Shown piece by piece: positions 24,687 to 34,650 of a DNA stretch of 64,000 bases. A program made the translations under genes and the position numbers. The DNA comes from Variovorax paradoxus (GTDB lineage Bacteria > Pseudomonadota > Gammaproteobacteria > Burkholderiales > Burkholderiaceae_C). Below the pieces are notes generated by a model. The model saw nothing but the letters and a program-made list of their open reading frames with translations, ran no database searches and was not told the DNA's origin. Every line of letters starts with the position of its first letter. Position 1 is the stretch's first letter. The stretch covers positions 1,054,001-1,118,000 of the forward strand of contig CP063166.1 in the NCBI GenBank assembly GCA_016806145.1, written 5' to 3'.

Positions 24687-25252
24687 TCGGCGGCGTCCTG
24701 CTGGTCGTTGTTCTTGTGCTTGCGGCCGCGCCGCACGAACAGCCCGATGGCGCGCAGCGCGATGGCCAGCGACACGATCGGCAGCCAGATCGAATACCAC
24801 CAGGCCGGCACCCCGATGCCCGGCGAGGTCTCCTCGAAGCGGTAGTCGTCCCAGACCATGCGCACGCTGAGCGCGGCGATCAGGCCGAACAGCGCGGCGA
24901 TCATCAGCGCGCCGAACTGCGCCAGCCGGCGGCGCCGGGCCATCGAGCCGCTCTCGGCGAAGTACTCGATGCGGATGTGGCGGTCGCGCGCGACCGCGGC
25001 CGAGCCGGCGACCAGCGCCAGCATGATCATCAGGAACACGGAGAACTCCTCGGTCCAGGCGAAGGAGGAGTCGGTGAAGTAGCGCACCAGGACGTTGGCG
25101 AAGGTGATGAGCGCGAGCGCGCCCATGATGAGCACGGTGAGCCAGTCCTCGATGCCCAGGGGCACCTTGGTGGGCTCGTCGGCGGCTTCGATGTCGGGGG
25201 GGAGGGGGCTGGCGGCGTCCAGCGTGGGGCCGGACTCAGGAGGAGTGGTCAT
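24683..25252 (-). CDS. dctQ: TRAP transporter small permease
   Basis: This 189-residue membrane protein has four predicted helices after a 35-residue hydrophilic N-terminus. The DctQ signature FAWTEEFSVFLMIMLALVAGSAAVARDRHIRIEYF spans helices two and three. It partners with DctM. It is the first gene of the operon, so the promoter must lie in 25253-25470. The C-terminal tail is Lys/Asn/Gln-rich. Confidence 0.88.
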   Translation of the reverse strand: MTTPPESGPTLDAASPLPPDIEAADEPTKVPLGIEDWLTVLIMGALALITFANVLVRYFTDSSFAWTEEFSVFLMIMLALVAGSAAVARDRHIRIEYFAESGSMARRRRLAQFGALMIAALFGLIAALSVRMVWDDYRFEETSPGIGVPAWWYSIWLPIVSLAIALRAIGLFVRRGRKHKNNDQQDAAE

Positions 25253-25730
25253 CGGAGAAAACGGGCAGCTGGGGCAGGCGCCATGTCACCGGGCGGTCGC
25301 CGGGACGCGATCCGTACACCTCGACAGGGAAGCAGCCGTCGATTCTGGGGCGTCAATGTCCACTGATATATCGGGGGTTTCCTTAGCTGTTGCCTGGGCT
25401 TTGGGGGCGCTGGAAGGGGTAGGTTTTCTGCGTTTTGGCGGCTATGGGCGGTTGCCTGGGGCGTCCGGGGCGTGCACAGGACACCGGGTGCTTCCCTCCG
25501 CGAATGTCCCCCGGCCTTCGGCCTCCTCCTTGATTTCGCTGCGGGAAGCACCCGGTGCCCTGTGCATGGTGAGTGCGGGGGTGAGATTGGGATAACTGCT
25601 GCGGCGAATTGCAGTTAGAGATGCGTGGGCGCGTTCATGTCAAACGCGGTTATTGCTATCGCTAGGAATGGTCGAGGGAACGCCTCACGTGAACGTTGGT
25701 CACGTACCATTTCCAGCAGGAGAGAAGACT
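25253..25730. other. Intergenic region between dctQ and the defence-like island
   Basis: No gene is supported in this 478-base stretch. It must carry the dctQMP promoter on the minus strand and the promoter of the OLD/UvrD pair on the plus strand. GC content falls visibly from about 25350 onward. A large hairpin repeat occupies 25473-25566. The Shine-Dalgarno AGGAG of the OLD gene lies at 25718-25722. Confidence 0.7.
25473..25566 (+). repeat. Dispersed repeat with 24-bp inverted arms, copy 1 (left of island)
   Basis: Arms 25473-25496 and 25543-25566 are inverted complements with one mismatch. They enclose a core (25496-25543) beginning CTCCGCGAATGTCCCCCGG. This 48-base core recurs in the opposite orientation at 30752-30799 with a single mismatch. 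The two copies bracket the OLD/UvrD island. Confidence 0.88.
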
Positions 25731-28040
25731 ATGCACATAGAGACCATCTGGATTCGCAACTTTCGGCGCATCAAGGACACTCGCATCGATCTTGCACCCG
25801 ACATATCGCTCTTTGTCGGCGCCAACAACAGTGGAAAGACTTCTGCCGCGCACGCCCTGCAGCTGTTCACCTCCGCGTCTAGAGATAGGTTCTCGCTTCA
25901 CGACTTCAGCTCGGAATGCTGGGACGCCATCAATGCCTACGGTGAGGGCGCCGAGGGCAGCGAGCTTCCGACCATCTCCATCGATATCTGGTTCACCGTG
26001 AATCCGGCGGACCTGCACCGCGTAGTGGATCTCCTGCCCAGCCTCGCTTGGCAGGGCAACCAAGTAGGGATCCGTGTCGAGCTAGCCCCGACGGATCCGG
26101 TAGCGTTGAGGTCCGCGTTCCAGGAGGCTCGCACGAGGGCCCGGCGCGCACGCGTGCAGCAAGAGGCACCGGACGGCCAAGTTGCTCAGGTCGTGGCCGG
26201 ATATGACCCGCAGCCGCGCACGCTCAGTGATTACCTAGCGGATGTCGCTGGCGACCGCGTCCGGCGGGACTTCGAGCTGCGCTACTACGTCCTCGACCGC
26301 GCTAAGTTCGACGATGTCCTGCAACCGGTCGAGGGGTATACCCCCCTGCGCTTGATGCCCGACAAGGGCCGCAGTGGCAAGGATGTTCTGACGAGCCTCG
26401 TTAAGGTGGACTTCCTCCATGCGCAGCGTCATCTGTCAGATGCCAATGGTGGAGCCCGGTCTGAGGACCTATCGCGCTGCCTAAGTCGCTTCTACGAGAG
26501 AAACCTCGAGAAACACGAAGAGGACCACGACGCCAGGCATGCGCTCGCACAGTCGGAGTCCTTGCTGAACGAGCATCTTGAGCGCGTCTTCGGCCCGACG
26601 CTCGAACGTTTGGCGCACCTCGGCTACCCAGGTGTCAACAATCCGCGCCTCCTGATCAAGACGGCCCTTAACCCGGCCACGATCCTCAGCAGCCATGAAG
26701 GTGCGCGTGTCCACTACGCGGTGGGAGCTGTGGGCGCGGAGTTGTCTGCGACCCTGCCGGACCGTTATAACGGCCTTGGCTTCAAGAACCTCATCTACAT
26801 GGTCGTTGAGCTGCTGGATGTACACGCCAGATGGCTTGACATCGAGGAGAACCGACCGCCGTTGCATCTCATCTTCATCGAGGAGCCGGAAGCGCACTTG
26901 CATGCCCAGTTGCAGCAGGTGTTCATCCGCAAGGTCTTGGACATCTTGACGGTCCCCGATGGGGACGCGCCGTACTGCACTAGCCAACTCGTCGTTTCGA
27001 CGCATTCGCCGCATGTACTGTTTGAACGCGGATTCCGGCCCATTCGTTATTTCCGTCGCACGGCGGACAGGGGCGTGCAGCGTTCCCAAGTGCTCAGCAT
27101 GGCCAAGTTCTACGAGACGGCCAACGATCCGGCGGATCCCGCCGACCGCACCAGGGATTTTCTGGAGCGGTACTTGAGGCTCACGCACTGCGACATCTTC
27201 TTCGCCGACGCCGCCATCCTAGTGGAGGGGAACGTCGAGCGGCTGCTGATGCCGCAGATGATCGCCAAGGTTGCGCCGCGCTTGCAGTCCAATTACGTCA
27301 GCATTTTGGAGATCGGCGGGGCGTTCGGGCATCGCTTCAAGGGACTGATTGAGTTCCTCGGCTTAACTTCCCTGATCGTGACGGACATTGACAGTGTTTT
27401 GCCACCAGTCGCCGATGTGGCTGGTGACGAAGCGGTGCTGCACGACGAGGACGACGCCGACGCGGATCCGGATGCCGACGAAGATGCCGAGGAGGCGGCT
27501 GCGGCGCGGCGCGGGCGTCAGGCTTGCATGGTCCACGAGAACGGGGCACTCACGTCGAACCAGACGCTGGTCAAGTGGCTTCCCGCATGCAGCACCATTG
27601 CCGAGTTGCTGGCGGCCACACCAGAACAACGCACCCAAGCACGAGCAGCGCCGGGCGGCGCGCATGTGCGGGTTTCGTACCAGACGCAGGTGGACGTGAG
27701 TTGGCGCGGCATGACGGAGGTCAGAGTAGGTCGAACTCTGGAGGAGGCGTTCGCGCTGCAGAACCTCGCTTGGTGCCAGGATGTCGATCGCAAGGATCTT
27801 GGTCTACGCATCAAGGGCTGCAACAAGCTGGGCGTCGGGGAACTGGCCGAGAGCCTGTACCGCAAGGTCAAGAAGGCGAGCTTTCACAAGACCGACTTTG
27901 CGTTGGCGCTACTGGCACAGGATCCGGCAGCGTGGACGGTACCGCACTACATCCAAGACGGACTGCGCTGGCTTGAGGAACAGGTCGCTCCACCTCCGCC
28001 GGCCGCGGCACTCGTACAACTCCCGGACGTTGCAGTATGA
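25731..28040 (+). CDS. OLD-family ATPase with TOPRIM nuclease domain (GajA-like, Gabija/class 2 OLD)
   Basis: This 769-residue protein starts at the ATG behind AGGAG (25718-25722). The N-terminal ABC-type ATPase has Walker A GANNSGKTS at residues 30-38. An EEPEAHLHAQ block follows with Glu384-Glu385, then the H-loop STHSPHV around 423-429. The C-terminal TOPRIM domain has LVEGNVERL with Glu499 and the metal-binding Asp552-x-Asp554 in VTDIDSV. Later come the family motif GRTLEEAFALQN and a Lys in KTDFALALL. An acidic stretch (about 567-590) interrupts the TOPRIM region. Class 2 OLD nucleases are defined by an adjacent UvrD-like gene, present here with a 4-base overlap, and this pair is the anti-phage system Gabija. 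The protein is longer than B. cereus GajA (578 residues). Codon use is visibly less GC-rich than in the neighbours. Confidence 0.85.
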   Translation: MHIETIWIRNFRRIKDTRIDLAPDISLFVGANNSGKTSAAHALQLFTSASRDRFSLHDFSSECWDAINAYGEGAEGSELPTISIDIWFTVNPADLHRVVDLLPSLAWQGNQVGIRVELAPTDPVALRSAFQEARTRARRARVQQEAPDGQVAQVVAGYDPQPRTLSDYLADVAGDRVRRDFELRYYVLDRAKFDDVLQPVEGYTPLRLMPDKGRSGKDVLTSLVKVDFLHAQRHLSDANGGARSEDLSRCLSRFYERNLEKHEEDHDARHALAQSESLLNEHLERVFGPTLERLAHLGYPGVNNPRLLIKTALNPATILSSHEGARVHYAVGAVGAELSATLPDRYNGLGFKNLIYMVVELLDVHARWLDIEENRPPLHLIFIEEPEAHLHAQLQQVFIRKVLDILTVPDGDAPYCTSQLVVSTHSPHVLFERGFRPIRYFRRTADRGVQRSQVLSMAKFYETANDPADPADRTRDFLERYLRLTHCDIFFADAAILVEGNVERLLMPQMIAKVAPRLQSNYVSILEIGGAFGHRFKGLIEFLGLTSLIVTDIDSVLPPVADVAGDEAVLHDEDDADADPDADEDAEEAAAARRGRQACMVHENGALTSNQTLVKWLPACSTIAELLAATPEQRTQARAAPGGAHVRVSYQTQVDVSWRGMTEVRVGRTLEEAFALQNLAWCQDVDRKDLGLRIKGCNKLGVGELAESLYRKVKKASFHKTDFALALLAQDPAAWTVPHYIQDGLRWLEEQVAPPPPAAALVQLPDVAV

Positions 28041-29938
28041 CGCGTCGCGTTGGACAACCAGATACTCAGGCAGACTTGGAACTGCGCGCGTGCCTCGATG
28101 AGCGGCCCCAGAGAAGCTTTGTCATGGTCGCTGGCGCGGGTTCTGGCAAGACGACTTCGCTGGTGAAGGCGCTGGCGCACATTGCGCAGACGCGGCGACG
28201 GGATCTTCACACTCGCGGACAGCGCATTGCTTGCATCACATACACCGAGATAGCGGTCAATGAGATCTGGGGTGATGTGGGGAACGATCCGCTGTTCCAT
28301 GTTTCGACGATTCACAGCTTCCTGTGGACGGTAGTGCGTCCGTTCCAGATTAATCTGAAAGCCTGGGTGATCGCCCGGGTCCAGGAAAAGATTAACGAGG
28401 CTCAGGCGCACCATGACAGGCCGAGAACTCGCCAGGCAACACGCGAGCGTTTGGTGGCCGATATCGCCCGGTATCACCAGCAGCTCTTGGATCTAGAACA
28501 GCGGGCCCATTTCAGCTATGGAGCGGGCAGTGACTTGGGCAGGGGTGTCCTTGGTCATTCCGACGTCATCACCGCAGCGGTGGACCTGATCGACCAAAGT
28601 CAGTTGCTTCGCGATGTCGTCGCGAGCCGGTATCCGGTGGTGTTTATCGACGAAAGCCAAGACACCCGACCCGAGATCGTCGCGGCGTTCCGCAGCATCG
28701 CCGAGACCACGCCCGTGCAGTTTTGCCTGGGATTCTTCGGGGACCCGATGCAAAAAATCTACACGGATGGCGCCGGCGCTATCGAGGTGCCGGAGGGTTG
28801 GAGGCTCATCGCCAAGCCGGAGAACTTCAGGTGTCCGCAGCGGGTCCTGCGCGTCGTGAATGCGGTCCGCCATCCGGGGGATGGCTTGGTTCAGACGCGC
28901 GGTCGGATGGCTTGGGCCGACGACGTGCTGGTTCCGGTTGAAGGCTCGGCCAGAGTTTTCCTGCTTGCGGCCGACCAACTCCGGTCGGCAAAGCTCGGTA
29001 AGGTTCGTGAGTGGCTTAGACGCACCAACCAGGATGATCATTGGGTGAGTGAGGATCGCGCGGCCGATGTCCGGGTCTTGGTGGTTGTGCACCGCATGGC
29101 GGCAACACGGCTGGGTTTCCCGAACTTGTACTCAGCCTTGAACGACAACGCTCCTTCCAGTATCAAGGAGGGCCTCAAGGACGGAAGCTCTTGGCCGCTT
29201 CGGGTATTCCTGACGTACTTGGTTCCCTTGGCTATGGCAGTGGATGAGGACCGCGCGTTCGACGTAATGAGCCTGCTGCGTGGCCAGTGTCCGCTGTTGG
29301 CACCCGCACGACTGGGAGGCGAAGGCGCCAACGTGACTCTAGCCACGCTGCAGGCTTCCACCAACGAGCTCGCACGGCGCATGCGTTCAAACGATACATC
29401 GCTTCGGGACATACTCCTTTTCGCGGCCGAAGCTGAGATGCTGCAACTCGACGAAGCGTGGTCCAGGCATCTCGCGGCCGAAGGAGGAGAGGCTATAGAC
29501 GGCGAAGATCCAGAGGCTGTGTCCGTGTCTGCGTTCCTGGACTGCCGCGTTGCCGAGTTGAAGGGCTACCGTCATTACCTGGAAGATCTATCCCCGTTCG
29601 CGACCCAGCAGGGTGTGAAAGGCGCTGAGTTCGAGCGCGTGGTGGTCCTGATTGACGACGAGGAGGGGCAAAATCAGCGGCAGTTTTCCTACGGAAAGTA
29701 TTTCGGTATGGCTCCGTTGTCGGAAACGGACCAAGAGAACATCGCAGCTGGCGAAGACAACGTCATAGACCGCACCCGGCGCCTGTTCTATGTGTGCTGC
29801 TCACGCGCAACGCGCGATCTTGCAGTTGTCATGTTCGTGCCCGACGTTGCCGCCGCCCGTGCGCGGGTCGAGGCGGCCGGCATCTTTCCGCCAGAGGACA
29901 TCATCGATGAGGGGACTCTGGAAGCGATGCTCGCATGA
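28037..29938 (+). CDS. UvrD/PcrA-like superfamily 1 helicase (GajB-like)
   Basis: This 633-residue helicase overlaps the OLD gene by ATGA. Motif I is AGAGSGKTT at 32-40, and motif Ia is CITYTEIAVNEI. Motif II is DESQD at 205-209, motif III is GFFGDPMQKIY, and motif IV is NFRCPQRVLRVVN. Motif V is QGVKGAEFERVVVL and motif VI is RRLFYVCCSRATRDL. All are intact, so it should be an active DNA translocase. In Gabija the helicase partner GajB acts with the OLD nuclease GajA in sensing and degrading phage or cellular DNA. It is larger than the B. cereus GajB (494 residues). The same lower-GC composition as the OLD gene supports transfer as a unit. Confidence 0.85.
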   Translation: MTRRVGQPDTQADLELRACLDERPQRSFVMVAGAGSGKTTSLVKALAHIAQTRRRDLHTRGQRIACITYTEIAVNEIWGDVGNDPLFHVSTIHSFLWTVVRPFQINLKAWVIARVQEKINEAQAHHDRPRTRQATRERLVADIARYHQQLLDLEQRAHFSYGAGSDLGRGVLGHSDVITAAVDLIDQSQLLRDVVASRYPVVFIDESQDTRPEIVAAFRSIAETTPVQFCLGFFGDPMQKIYTDGAGAIEVPEGWRLIAKPENFRCPQRVLRVVNAVRHPGDGLVQTRGRMAWADDVLVPVEGSARVFLLAADQLRSAKLGKVREWLRRTNQDDHWVSEDRAADVRVLVVVHRMAATRLGFPNLYSALNDNAPSSIKEGLKDGSSWPLRVFLTYLVPLAMAVDEDRAFDVMSLLRGQCPLLAPARLGGEGANVTLATLQASTNELARRMRSNDTSLRDILLFAAEAEMLQLDEAWSRHLAAEGGEAIDGEDPEAVSVSAFLDCRVAELKGYRHYLEDLSPFATQQGVKGAEFERVVVLIDDEEGQNQRQFSYGKYFGMAPLSETDQENIAAGEDNVIDRTRRLFYVCCSRATRDLAVVMFVPDVAAARARVEAAGIFPPEDIIDEGTLEAMLA

Positions 29939-30104
29939 GGTAGGTTGAGCCGCCGGAGTGCCTAGAGAGGCTTGGGGCCATTTTCGTTCTACCCCGCAAA
30001 CCTCAACCGAACCGAATTCCCTCATCTCGAAGGCTTTAGCCATCGTTCCCCAAAGGGCCTGTCCCTCAAGCGGGCCGCGAACCCCGCAGCCCGCAGACCA
30101 GCCC

Positions 30105-30374
30105 CTACCCGCCAGCCTCAAGCCCCCCATATCGCGTCATCTCGCTCATCTGATACAACTCCCCCGCCTCGCGCGCGAGTCCAGCCGCAAGCCAGAGCAG
30201 GTTGTCCAGTTGTCGAGGTCCGTCGCCGCTGCACCAATCGATGTCTTTCCCGTGGCAGACCCACAGAAGCGCTTCGAGCTGGGAGAGGGTGTTTTCGAGG
30301 AGATCCGCCGGGCCTTGGGCGTTGTCTCCGGAAGCTACCGGCGTGCGACGCCGGGCTATAGTCTTGGTAGCCAT
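30105..30374 (-). CDS. Hypothetical 89-residue protein beside the defence pair
   Basis: A short open frame on the opposite strand has a good Shine-Dalgarno (AAAGGA, about 10 bases before the ATG at 30374). The protein begins with a basic stretch (ATKTIARRRTP) and then is mostly helical. It contains LLENTLSQLEALLWVCHGKDIDWC, then LDNLLWLAAGLAREAGELY, and two cysteines. I do not recognise the family; its size and composition resemble small phage- or plasmid-associated proteins. It is convergent with the helicase. It might be an accessory or unrelated cargo gene of the island. Confidence 0.5.
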   Translation of the reverse strand: MATKTIARRRTPVASGDNAQGPADLLENTLSQLEALLWVCHGKDIDWCSGDGPRQLDNLLWLAAGLAREAGELYQMSEMTRYGGLEAGG

Positions 30375-30850
30375 TTTTGTGCGTCCTTTCGAGGGTTGTG
30401 CACGAACTTGGTTAGACGGCTGGGGTGCTCGCTACATCCTGGCCGTCGCCTTTTGATACCTCGCATCTGCATCGCTGCTTTCGCACCGACAACCTGCCGC
30501 GAGGCAAGCAGCCTTCGAACATCTCAATACTGATTGGGTGTGTCGCGCCTTTCTTCTCCCCTAGTTGGGGTATCGAGTGAGAGGGGCATTCACTCTAGAG
30601 AAGAAGCCGGCAGGTTGCCGTGCCGTTCGGCACGAAGTCGAGGCAATCGCGACTAAATGCAGCTTCCGCGATGCGCTGCGCGCGAGCCGCTCGGGACCTG
30701 TGTCGTGTCGGCCCGCAGCGGCTCCAACGATCACGTCGATGGGGTGCCTTGCGCAGCGAAATCAAGGAGGAGGCCGCAGGCCGGGGGACATTCGCGGAGC
30801 AAGGTGCCCCGTCGGCGTGATCGCCCCCGGACGCGAACGAACAAAAAGAC
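30375..30850. other. Intergenic region right of the island
   Basis: No supported gene. It has mixed composition, lower in GC than the core genome. It contains two short hairpins (CCCC-TAGTT-GGGG near 30558-30571, and GAGTGA/TCACTC at 30575-30595). The second copy of the 48-base repeat lies at 30741-30810. The 89-residue gene's promoter should be within 30375-30500. Confidence 0.6.
30741..30810 (-). repeat. Dispersed repeat, copy 2 (right of island, inverted)
   Basis: The core 30752-30799 is the reverse complement of 25496-25543 with one mismatch (AGGCCGCAGGCC against AGGCCGAAGGCC). Short flanking arms (GGGGTGCC/GGTGCCCC type) pair less perfectly than in copy 1. It lies 41 bases beyond the 3' end of the nitronate monooxygenase gene. 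Confidence 0.88.
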
Positions 30851-33533
<2,683 letters not shown>

Positions 33534-33563
33534 GGCTGGTCCTTCAATGAAAACGGAGGGGGT

Positions 33564-34574
33564 TCACTCGAGCTTCGCGCCCGACTGCTTGATGAGGCGC
33601 TCCCAGATCGGCCGCTCGGCCTTCCAGGCGGCGGCGAAGTGTTCGGGCGAGCTGTCCTTGAGCTCGAAGCCCATGGCCGCGATGCGCTCGCGCACGTCGG
33701 GCTGCTGCGAGGCCTTGCGCACTTCCTCGGCGATGCGGTCCACGATGGGCTTGGGCGTCTTGGCGGGCACGGCGAAGGCAAGCCAGCCGGTCACGCGGTA
33801 GGCCTCGTCCTTCAAGCCCTGCTCGGCCATCGTCGGCACGGTGGGCAGCGCGGCCATGCGGCGTTCGCCGCTCACGCCGATGGCCCGCACCTTGCCCGCG
33901 TCGATGTGCGGCTTGGCGACCAGCGCGCTCGCATAGGCCATCTGGATCTGGCCGCCGATCAGGTCCTGCATCATCGGCGCCTCGCCCTTGTAGGCGACGT
34001 GGTTCATGTCGGCCTGCTGCGTGAGGCTCATGTGCGCGCCCGCCAGGTGCGGGTAGGCGCCCACGCCGTACGAGCCATAGGCGACCTTGCCCTTGTTCGC
34101 GGCCACGTACTTCAGCAGTTCGGGCGCGGTCTTGGCCGGCACGCTGGGATGCACCACCAGCACCAGCGGCCCCATCGCCACCTGGTAGACCAGCGTGAGG
34201 TCGCGCTGCGTGTCGTAGGGCAGCTTCTCGTAGAGGAACTCGTTGGTCAGGAGCGAATTGCTCAGCGAGAAGACGATGGTGTAGCCATCGGGCGCTGCCT
34301 TGGCGACCATGTCGGTGCCGATGATGCCGGCCGCGCCGGGCTTGTTGTCGATCACCACGGGCTGGCCGAGGCCGGCCGCCATCTTCTGGCCCAGCACGCG
34401 CGCGAGCACGTCGGTGGCGCCGCCGGCCTGGAAGGGCACGACCATGCGGATCGGCTTGTTCGGATAAGGCGCCTGGGCCTGGGCCGGCGCATGAGCCAGC
34501 GCGAGCAGCGCGGCGGCGCCTGCGGTGGTGGCGCGCAGCAGCGCGCGACGGGTCGGGTGTCGGGTGATGGTCAT
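33564..34574 (-). CDS. Bug-family tripartite tricarboxylate transporter receptor (1 of 4)
   Basis: This 336-residue periplasmic receptor has a twin-arginine-containing signal (TRRALLRATTAGAAALLALAHAPAQA). It is followed by the Bug core YPNKPIRMVVPFQAGGATDVLAR, PVVIDNKPGAAGIIGTDMVA and PDGYT. Bug proteins bind dicarboxylates or related acids. No TctA/TctB membrane genes are adjacent, as is usual for the expanded Bug families of Burkholderiales. It lies between an acyl-CoA synthetase and etfBA. A role in scavenging the acid used by this operon is likely but inferred. Confidence 0.92.
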   Translation of the reverse strand: MTITRHPTRRALLRATTAGAAALLALAHAPAQAQAPYPNKPIRMVVPFQAGGATDVLARVLGQKMAAGLGQPVVIDNKPGAAGIIGTDMVAKAAPDGYTIVFSLSNSLLTNEFLYEKLPYDTQRDLTLVYQVAMGPLVLVVHPSVPAKTAPELLKYVAANKGKVAYGSYGVGAYPHLAGAHMSLTQQADMNHVAYKGEAPMMQDLIGGQIQMAYASALVAKPHIDAGKVRAIGVSGERRMAALPTVPTMAEQGLKDEAYRVTGWLAFAVPAKTPKPIVDRIAEEVRKASQQPDVRERIAAMGFELKDSSPEHFAAAWKAERPIWERLIKQSGAKLE

Positions 34575-34650
34575 GGTGTCCCTGATGGTTCTTGGGGTCG
34601 GAGAAACGAAAGGCGGCGGGCCGTGCGCTGCGGCCCGCCGTGCGGCGGCT

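Noticed and set aside
25653..25730. N-terminal extension of the OLD-family protein by 26 residues
   Set aside because: The ATG at 25731 has a good Shine-Dalgarno and begins exactly where OLD-family similarity starts. The extension lacks a binding site.
25473..30810. Prophage or integrative element
   Set aside because: No integrase, transposase, phage structural gene or tRNA attachment site was seen; only the two-gene system and an 89-residue protein.
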